Assembly (NCBI RefSeq): GCF_000801105.2
Contig: NC_079519.1
Coordinates: 12,088,668-12,152,667, forward strand
Reading direction: 5' to 3'
From: Raphanus sativus
Lineage: Eukaryota > Streptophyta > Magnoliopsida > Brassicales > Brassicaceae
Length of the DNA: 64,000 bases
The position numbers and the translations under genes were made by a program. Shown one piece after another: positions 57,118-64,000 of this stretch (the first letter of the stretch is position 1; each line of letters starts with the position of its first letter). The notes beneath the pieces are model-generated. The model worked only from the letters and a program-made list of their open reading frames with translations, was not told the DNA's origin and searched no databases.

Positions 57118-57545
57118 TAAATATTTGATCTAGCGGTTGTAGATGAGTCAAAGAGGCCGCTACACGCTGGGTATGAACAGATTTCTGAGAGAGATGACTG
57201 GAAAGTCGACGCCGGCAAAAAGTATTTCTTCACAAGAAACTACTCCACCATTGTTGCTTTTGTAACCAAACTCATGAATGATTGTGAGATCGATTTATCT
57301 AAAGTTTCTATCTTTGTGAACAGATATGTAGCTGGAAACGGATTCCATATTATTGGTGCTCACACTGATATAGCCCTTGCCTCAAACTCAAGCCCGTTTC
57401 AAAGGTGGAAGCCTTTTTTTTGTTTCTTTGTCAATTCGCATTTTCAGTTTTGTTTTTTTTTTAAATTTAAAATCATGGATTGGTGTTGACAGATAACTAA
57501 AGGTGGATGCTTGGAGAGGTTGGTGTTCAAACTTATGGACGCCAT
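57118..57545 (+). pseudogene. Aspartyl aminopeptidase (M18) gene fragment
   Basis: Exon-like parts read VVDESKRPLHAGYEQISER, DDWKVDAGKKYFFTRNYST and IVAF, then NRYVAGNGFHIIGAHTDIAL (the family's metal-binding H-x-D region: GAHTDSPCLKLKP, here altered after the Asp), then ITKGGCLE with a shift before VGVQTYG. These are consecutive pieces of plant M18 aspartyl aminopeptidase. The first metal-ligand His and Asp are kept, but the frame is broken. A true enzyme has nearly 480 residues; only about 100 are represented. Confidence 0.85.
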
Positions 57546-58219
57546 TGCTCCTGACTGATGATGCTCGGGTAATTAGCTTGAGCACTGCATATTCTTTGTT
57601 GCTGAACCTACAAATTACTCTCAGTGAAGACTAGGCTGCAAATGGTTGAAGTCTATGATTGAGAGAAAACTGGGAATTGAGAAGAAGACACGGTAAAGAA
57701 TCTTACAGTCTTTAGATTGTGATAGTTGGAATCTTACAGTCTTTAGATTGTGATAGTTGTTTATACTGAGAAAAGTATCAAATTATTAAATCTCAACGTC
57801 AAAGAATACAGATCACTCTCTTACACGTATCACGTACGTATTTATGTACTTTAGAGAAACCAAATAGTACTGATATAGATACTGAGGCAGTCAACAAGTA
57901 GTACAAATATATATATATATATTTCACGAAAGACATTCCTAATTTTTATATTTCTGTACACACGTTTCATACGGTTCTGTTGATAAACAATACTAATAAT
58001 CTCCTCCCCATCTTTCATGATTCAGTACCCAAAAACAATAGTCAGACTTTTAGAAGAAAGAGGTATAGAGACTGGTCGATGCCTAGCTATCATCCCTTGC
58101 CTGTAAAGCTTCAAGGTTTGTTGGACACTGATGAAGAATACTTTCCTACATTTTTTACAAGTTAAACGAAAAGGTTGAGAATCTGAATCTAATAATGTAA
58201 ACCCAAGGGCTGAGGAAGC

Positions 58220-58542
58220 TGATAAGTGACTATGGTTAGATAGATTAGGATATTTTACAATTAGAGTTTGATAGTTTTCTATTTAATAATTGGTTTTAAG
58301 TTTTCCAATTTATGTTAGGGTTTTCTATATTCTAAAAGTTGTATCCCTATATAAGGGTTTCTTATTATTAATAATAGACAAGCTTCCAAAAATTAACTTA
58401 ATCTCTAAGAGAGATTAGGTTAAGAGGAAGTAAGCGTTTTGGTTCATATCAATTTGGTATCAGAGCCGAACGATTCGATGGAAGACAAGAATTACTGGAA
58501 ATCGTTATCTGTGAGTTAAGCTTATATGAGATATGTGAGTAA
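58220..58542 (+). mobile_element. Truncated LTR retroelement: LTR and primer site
   Basis: TGATAAGTGACTATGG to TTCATATCA (58220-58451) is an LTR, followed by an exact initiator-Met primer site TTTGGTATCAGAGC (58453-58466) and some 75 bp of interior, where the next element begins. The sequence after the primer site, CGAACGATTCGATGGAAGA, equals that of the next element, so both belong to related families. Confidence 0.8.
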
Positions 58543-60368
58543 TGATATGAGATATGAGTTTTGGAATAAAAGTTATGATTTTGATGATTTACTATTTACG
58601 TTAGATTAAAGAAGATTTGGATGTTTTCCTTTTAGTTAAGCTTATAGGTATTTTCCTCTTTTAATTAGGTTATGATATCTTGTGTCATAACCTATATAAT
58701 GGTTTTATATGATTAATAAAGATTCAACTTCCAACAATTAACCTTAATCTCCAAGAGAGCTTAGGGTTAAGGGAAGCTTAGCTATTTATCTTTCTTTTGT
58801 TCACGTGTAATCACGGCACCGGTTACGAGATCACAAACAGCTCGTATCAATTTGGTATCAGAGCCGAACGATTCGATGGAAGAGGGAACAAATGTTATGG
58901 AGCAACTTGCTATTATGATGGCAAAGATCGAAAACATGGGGAGTGAGTTGAAGAGTGATTTGAGATCCCTAACAGAAAGAGTGAATGCTTTGGAATCACA
59001 GCCTTCATCTCCTAAAGCTCAAGATATTAAGAAGAAGGGGGTTCTTCAAGATCGTTCATCGGCTATCAAATTTTCAACAGAAGAGCTATCCGAAGTTGAG
59101 AACTTTAGTAGGAGCAAGGGAGGAAAAGCACTGCCGCTACAAGCAGGGGAAGCAGGCACGTCCCTTGGAGGATACCAACGACCCGGTAACTTCAGTGGAC
59201 CATGGCAGGCACGAGCGGTGGGCAGAGAACGAGGAAATCGTCGAGCTGATGGAGGAGGAGACTGGAATGTCAGACCAATCGGAGCAGCACCACTCGACTA
59301 TCTTCCAAATCCTGGAGATTTTCGAAACTCGGAGGGGTTACCGGAGAGAGAATATTATGAAGCTCGTGAGGACAGAAACAACAACTTCGAAAGAAGATGT
59401 GTGAAGGCAGCCAAAATAGAGTTTCCACCGTTTGATGGGACAACGAATGCTATGGAGTGGTTACAAAAGTGTGATGATTTTTTTTCTGACCAAAGAATAT
59501 TCAGTGATGACGCAAAAGTCAGACAAGCATCCTTTGTCTTAACCGGACAAGCTTACCACTGGAACCTCAACTTACGGCGATTGGTAACACATAAGCTTGG
59601 ATGGGAAGAGTTTAAAAGGGTTTGTAAAAGTCGATTTGGAAAAGCAGATGCAGTAAACCCAGTGGGAGAGTTGTCGAATCTTAGGCACACGGGAACAGTG
59701 GACGAATACTGTAGTCAGTTTGAAGAATGCTTAAGCCGACAAACAAGACTCTCGGGTGATCAACAATTATGGCAGTTTTGTGCTGGATTAGCTGATAATT
59801 TGAGGGAAGAAGTAGAGTATTTACGTCCTGAGACAATTTTTGAAGCAATGGAGTATGCTCGAGACAATGAATACAAGATTGATGGTGATAAACGAGCTAG
59901 GACGTTTGGAGGGCATATGGCTCCACTATCTGGACATTTAGTCCAAAACACTTGGCAAAAAATGCTAGAGAAGAAAGATCATGACAAAGAAGTTCATCAG
60001 CCCCGAAAAGAGGAAGCAAAACATGCTCTGCAAAAGCAATATTGGAAGAAACTGACTGTAGCAGAAATGGCGGAGCGTCGAGCAAAAGGACTTTGTTTCA
60101 ATTGCGATGAACTCTACACGCGAGATCATGTTTGTAACCCAGTCCTTTTTCATATAATGCCTGTCAGGAACGGAGATGATCAAGAGGATGAACCATTCGA
60201 AGAAGAAGAGTTCGTGGAATATGTTGAAGGAAGAAGAGAAGCTGCTAGAGGCATGCCTAGAGTTGGAGCTTGAGGACAAGCTCCTAGTCGAGGAGGAGAG
60301 TAATGATATGAGATATGAGTTTTGGAATAAAAGTTATGATTTTGATGATTTACTATTTACGTTAGATT
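58543..60368 (+). mobile_element. Gag-only LTR retroelement (TR-GAG type)
   Basis: Its LTR runs TGATATGAGATATGAG to CTCGTATCA (58543-58849), with the primer site TTTGGTATCAGAGC at 58851-58864 and a single gag open frame. Then 65 bp of a second LTR (60304-60368) start again TGATATGAG and break off. There is no protease, reverse transcriptase or integrase, so it would need enzymes from elsewhere. The second LTR is cut by the inverted copy that follows. Confidence 0.88.
58852..60273 (+). CDS. Gag of the TR-GAG element (Ty3/Gypsy type)
   Basis: The open frame begins within the primer site at a TTG; the first ATG is at 58876 (MEEGTNVMEQ), which I take as the more natural start. Residues 15-50 are a coiled coil (MMAKIENMGSELKSDLRSLT). 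A glycine/arginine-rich linker (100-140) follows. The Retrotrans_gag core is at about 190-320 (IEFPPFDGTTNAMEWLQKCD, QASFVLTGQAYHWN and FKSRFG-like FKRVCKSRFGKADA). A zinc-knuckle variant GLCFNCDELYTRDHVC lies near 415. The acidic tail ends DEPFEEEEFVEYVEG. This is the chromovirus-like gag layout. Confidence 0.9.
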   Translation: MVSEPNDSMEEGTNVMEQLAIMMAKIENMGSELKSDLRSLTERVNALESQPSSPKAQDIKKKGVLQDRSSAIKFSTEELSEVENFSRSKGGKALPLQAGEAGTSLGGYQRPGNFSGPWQARAVGRERGNRRADGGGDWNVRPIGAAPLDYLPNPGDFRNSEGLPEREYYEAREDRNNNFERRCVKAAKIEFPPFDGTTNAMEWLQKCDDFFSDQRIFSDDAKVRQASFVLTGQAYHWNLNLRRLVTHKLGWEEFKRVCKSRFGKADAVNPVGELSNLRHTGTVDEYCSQFEECLSRQTRLSGDQQLWQFCAGLADNLREEVEYLRPETIFEAMEYARDNEYKIDGDKRARTFGGHMAPLSGHLVQNTWQKMLEKKDHDKEVHQPRKEEAKHALQKQYWKKLTVAEMAERRAKGLCFNCDELYTRDHVCNPVLFHIMPVRNGDDQEDEPFEEEEFVEYVEGRREAARGMPRVGA

Positions 60369-60388
60369 TAAGCTTCTCATATCATTCC

Positions 60389-61331
60389 AAAAAAATCATC
60401 ACACTTTTGTAACCACTCCATAGCATTCTTTGTCCCATCAAACGGTGGAAACTCTATTTTGGCTGCCTTCACACATCTTCTTTCGAAGTTGTTGTTTCTG
60501 TCCTCACGAGTTTCATAATATTCTCTCTCCGGTAACCCCTCCGAGTTTCGAAAATCTCCAGGATTTGGAAGATAGTCGAGTGGTGCTGCTCCGATTGGTC
60601 TGACATTCCAGTCTCCTCCTCCATCAGCTCGACGATTTCCTCGTTCTCTGCCCACCGCTCGTGCCTGCCATGGTCCACTGAAGTTACCGGGTCGTTGGTA
60701 TCCTCCAAGGGACGTGCCTGCTTCCCCTGCTTGTAGCGGCAGTGCTTTTCCTCCCTTGCTCCTACTAAAGTTCTCAACTTCGGATAGCTCTTCTGTTGAA
60801 AATTTGATAGCCGATGAACGATCTTGAAGAACCCCCTTCTTCTTAATATCTTGAGCTTTAGGAGATGAAGGCTGTGATTCCAAAGCATCCACTCTTTCTG
60901 TTAGGGATCTCAAATCACTCTTCAACTCACTCCCCATGTTTTCGATCTTTGCCATCATAATAGCAAGTTGCTCCATAACATTTGTTTCCTCTTCCATCGA
61001 ATCGTTCGGCTCTGATACCAAATTGACACGAGCTGTTTGTGATCTCGTAACCGGTGCCGTGATTACACGTGAACAAAAGAAAGATAAATAGCTAAGCTTC
61101 CCTTAACCCTAAGCTCTCTTGGAGATTAAGGTTAATTGTTGGAAGTTGAATCTTTATTAATCATATAAAAACCATTATATAGGTTATGACACAAGATATC
61201 ATAACCTAATTAAAAGAGGAAAATACCTATAAGCTTAACTAAAAGGAAAACATCCAAATCTTCTTTAATCTAACGTAAATAGTAAATCATCAAAATCATA
61301 ACTTTTATTCCAAAACTCATATCTCATATCA
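60389..61331 (-). mobile_element. Inverted copy of the TR-GAG element's first 943 bp
   Basis: Reading the minus strand from 61331, the LTR, primer site and first 210 gag residues are repeated almost exactly (61331-60389 against 58543-59484). I see one 1-bp indel (a T-run in the LTR) and a few substitutions (MEEE for MEEG, VDALES for VNALES, YETRED for YEARED, GTKNAM for GTTNAM). The copy ends in a GATTTTTTT run. AAGCTT flanks it on both sides (60371-60376 and 61333-61338). The loop between the arms is 904 bp. Confidence 0.93.
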
Positions 61332-62295
61332 GAAGCTTAAACATATCAGACGTCAGACGTGTGCTTTTAATCTGTTCCAGTGAACAGTTTTTGACTTTGG
61401 TCGAATTTCTTGGCTTTCATACCTCCTATTAAAACTTGGAGACTGAAGAAAGCACAGACCGTTTATGCTATAGTAGCTGGTGTCTGAGAACATAAAAGGA
61501 ACATGACAATGAGGTAAAAAAGGTTATGAAAAGAGAGTACGTTGCGACATTGACTTAACTTCTTGCGGAAACAGCCTCCTGACTCAGGAGAAAGATTGGA
61601 TTAACGTGTTTGTGATGTAAAAGACGTGGAAGATTGGCTACACTTTGAAATGCGCCAGTTTCCAGTGCTCGGACTTTGACTTTTCCGAGTGAGCTAAGCC
61701 TCAAGGAATTTTTAATTTGGTTTTATCAAAGTAAATAACAATAACCAGACTAATACCTAGACCACGTTTCAAAGTAGAAGACAGTTTACAGTTTTTCTTT
61801 TCTTTCAGCTGGGATGAGACTTGGTTTTAGTTTTTAAGATTTAATAGTATATTTAGATTTGAATAATCATATTCGCATTTCAACCATTTTACATTCGTTC
61901 CACTTTAGAATCAGTTACTCGAGTTTGGTTCAAACATGGCTGAGTAGATATTAGATACAAAAACTGGGACTAATAGCTTGAATGGTTTCATGGCTTTCAG
62001 GCAACCAGTTCCGTGTTCATATCTTGCATATATTTATAATGAATTCAATATTAAAACTCAATCAAACTCTAATCAGACACAACAACATGTATCTGTTTGT
62101 TTTGATTCATTTCTCAATCTGATGCTAAATAGTCATCATCGCTTTAAATCATAACGTCAAGTTCCTAAACAGTACGATAGACTAAAATTTAACTTCATAG
62201 TAATGCAATCAGAGTAACTTACAAAGTCAGCAACAGATGTCAATGCTTGATTACACCACTAAAAAAAATTTGATAGTAAAAAGGTTTTGTAGTAT

Positions 62296-62525
62296 TACTC
62301 TGTTTTATATTATATGATCTTTTGGTCGTAAAACTAATCAATTTTTATTTAAATATTATTGATAATATACATTTAAATGAGTTAACCAATCAAAAAATGA
62401 AGTACTGTATTATTAGTTAACCAAATTTAAGAAAGTTAAAAATATCTTAAAAATATCAAAACATCTTACATTTTTAAATATCAAATTTTGTCTAGAACAT
62501 TTTATATTATGGAATGGAAAGAATA
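62296..62525. mobile_element. MITE, Stowaway/mariner-like ends
   Basis: The left end TACTCTGTTTTATATTATAT and the reversed right end TATTCTTTCCATTCCATAAT are degenerate forms of a TACTCCCTCCGTTTCA-like terminal repeat, with GATCTTTTGG/ATGTTCTAG continuing the match. 230 bp, AT-rich. A TA target is possible, but the TSD is too short to prove it. Confidence 0.55.
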
Positions 62526-63200
62526 ATATTCAAAATTTTTGAACAAAACAAAAAGAAGTAAGCTATTAGGTTAAAGGAACATTTTAAATAATTTTTTTAT
62601 AAAGTACAATTATTTAAAAAATATTTTGAATTGCTGCAAATCATAAGTAATCAGAGATATAAAGTTTTCATGGTGACAAGTATATCCCTGAAATATATAA
62701 ATAATAAAAAAATACAAACTTAAAAGTGCGAGACATACTGATTAATATTTCTTATTTGCATGAAAACTATTATTTGCTTCATTATTAGCCACAAAGTATT
62801 ACTTTGACACAAACAATGTAAAAATAAAAGACTTCAAAGGAAAAATAAGAGTTCAGTTCAATACATGAGTTAGAGCTACACTCATAAGATTATAATCAAA
62901 AAAACATAATTATGAATAACTTCCCGACATCTCGAGAAGTATTTATGTTTCTGAATTCAATTTTGATATATTGTTCCAACTAACAAAAAAAAAATAATAC
63001 TAAAAATTCGATGAAAATAAACTTTAGGAAATATTCAAATAATAAAAGTTAGAGCTGGAATTCCTTTTATACTATATCCTATACACTAAATAGTTTATAA
63101 CCACATAAAATTCTACAAATTTTTTTTGTATTCACACAACTAAAAATCAGTGGTAATATATAGTAGCAATTATCCGCGCGTAGCGCGGAAAGCGACCTAG

Positions 63201-64000
63201 TAATAATAACGTTAGATAAACGTTATAATAGCGTGAAACCTAAAATATCACTTAATTAATGCTATTTTGACAATTAAGTGAGCGGAAATATAAAATTACC
63301 GATTCCGCCAATGCTTAACGGAAAATTAGGTTTAAGCTCCAAAACATTATTTAAGTATCGTTAATAAGACTATCAAAGACATATAATAGCATTTTTATAA
63401 TGCTAAAAAAATCTATTTGAACCCCTAAATCCTAAACTCTAAACTCTAAAATAACTTTTAAAACTCTAATATTTTCATATTATAACTTCAAATCCTAAAA
63501 TTAAATTCAAAATTTAATCTTCTTAATCTTAAACTATAATTTTCTACACATAAATCTTAAATCAATTCCGAAATCATACGCAAAATGAAGTGCCTAAGTT
63601 GAAACCCTAAACCTATCTTTAAACTATAAACTCTAAACATAAACTTTAAAACTCTAATAATTTCATAATATAATCTCAATTTTAAATTTTAAATTTAATA
63701 TTCTCAATCTTTATCTATAACTTCCAAAAAAAAAATTAAATCTTAAATTTTATATCTAAACACAATATGTAATTTCATCTTTAGTTTTATAACTTTAACT
63801 TTATAACTAAACCCTAAACTCCAAACTCTATTCTCCAAACCTCAAATATACGTCAAACCCTATATGTATTAAATCATAAATTATAAATCTACACATATAA
63901 ATTAAAAATCTTTTCGAAATTTATTCTCAAATTTCACTCTAAATTAAACATTAACTCTATATATTCTTTAAAAGTGATATAATCAATTTATTTTAAATCT
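63201..64000. other. AT-rich tail with CCCTAAA-like words
   Basis: After the Helitron, ATAATAGCGTG and ATAATAGCATTTTTATAATG words recur, fitting the interrupted CACTA-type element. From 63420, AAACCCTAAAC and CTAAACTCTAAACTC words recur in two loose repeats (63420-63560 and 63600-63760, about 180 bp apart). No gene; the window ends inside it. Confidence 0.5.

Larger units (their letters stand above)
56268..63200 (+). mobile_element. Helitron B, directly abutting Helitron A
   Basis: It starts TATACTAAAAACTC one base after the T that follows Helitron A's CTAG, and ends with CCGCGCG-TA-GCGCGG (63174-63188), AAGCGACCTAG|T. It carries an aspartyl-aminopeptidase fragment and, further in, LTR retroelement material (58220-61331). 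Without those the Helitron is about 3.8 kb and non-autonomous. 57600-58210 and 61340-62290 show no recognisable gene. Confidence 0.72.

Noticed and set aside
62264..62300. A second tiny CACTA-type MITE (CACTAAAAAAAA to TTTTGTAGTA)
   Set aside because: The ends are AT-rich and only partly matching, with no duplicated flank; chance is likely.

Overview
The window looks like repeat-rich nuclear DNA of a Brassicaceae plant, most likely Brassica or a close relative. The reasons are Helitron 3' ends of the crucifer type (GC hairpin then CTAG), a crucifer-type tRNA-derived SINE, captured plant gene pieces (aspartyl aminopeptidase, RPA-like), a UPF0496/AT14A-like gene, and AT-rich sequence with plant splice signals. 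A run of exactly 100 N (44942-45041) marks an assembly gap. Only one host gene looks intact: the UPF0496 gene at 16644-17768 (minus). Almost everything else is mobile or repetitive DNA, and many insertions can be dated relative to each other by nesting and by target-site duplications (TSDs) read directly.

Layout. 1-3060: about 345-bp satellite with a higher-order pattern. 3484-5847: possible hAT-like element carrying an 81-bp CACTA-type MITE. 6569-9554: 5'-truncated L1-type LINE (minus) with a 14-bp TSD. 9721-16537: Helitron that carries a 4.4-kb Mutator-like element (11084-15469) packed with 22-bp dyads. 16644-18540: UPF0496 gene with a 5'-UTR intron and TATA box. 18731 to about 38800: degenerate tandem array upstream of that gene, invaded by a Copia element (21100-36814, minus). 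The Copia itself holds an LTR-type insertion in its 3' LTR and a 9.5-kb Gypsy-type element (23966-33466). A SINE (37005-37229) and a small TRIM (37541-38684) lie further along the array.

39652 to about 43110: a decayed arginine/serine-rich gene (minus) broken by a solo Gypsy LTR, a MITE and a LINE 3' fragment. 43135-44941: LINE RNase H remnant, minisatellite and a lone Helitron 3' end. 45343-51197: full-length L1-type LINE with an uninterrupted 1220-aa ORF2, set in a roughly 210-bp tandem repeat. 51915-56266 and 56268-63200: two Helitrons of one family placed end to end, with RPA-like and aspartyl-aminopeptidase gene fragments. The second also holds a gag-only LTR retroelement whose first 0.94 kb is repeated in inverted orientation. 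63201-64000: AT-rich tail with CCCTAAA-like words.

The strongest candidates for something undescribed are three. First, a 24-nt module with core TCGATCGA is repeated at exact 24-nt spacing in both the coding part and the LTRs of the Gypsy-type element, where the coding strand reads it as a SID octapeptide. Second, at least 20 fixed-length 22-bp dyads (GTAGAC-N9-AGTCTAC) occur in the Mutator-like element. Third, the retroelement inverted repeat could yield a long hairpin RNA. I saw no CRISPR array, bacterial operon, rRNA or tRNA gene.
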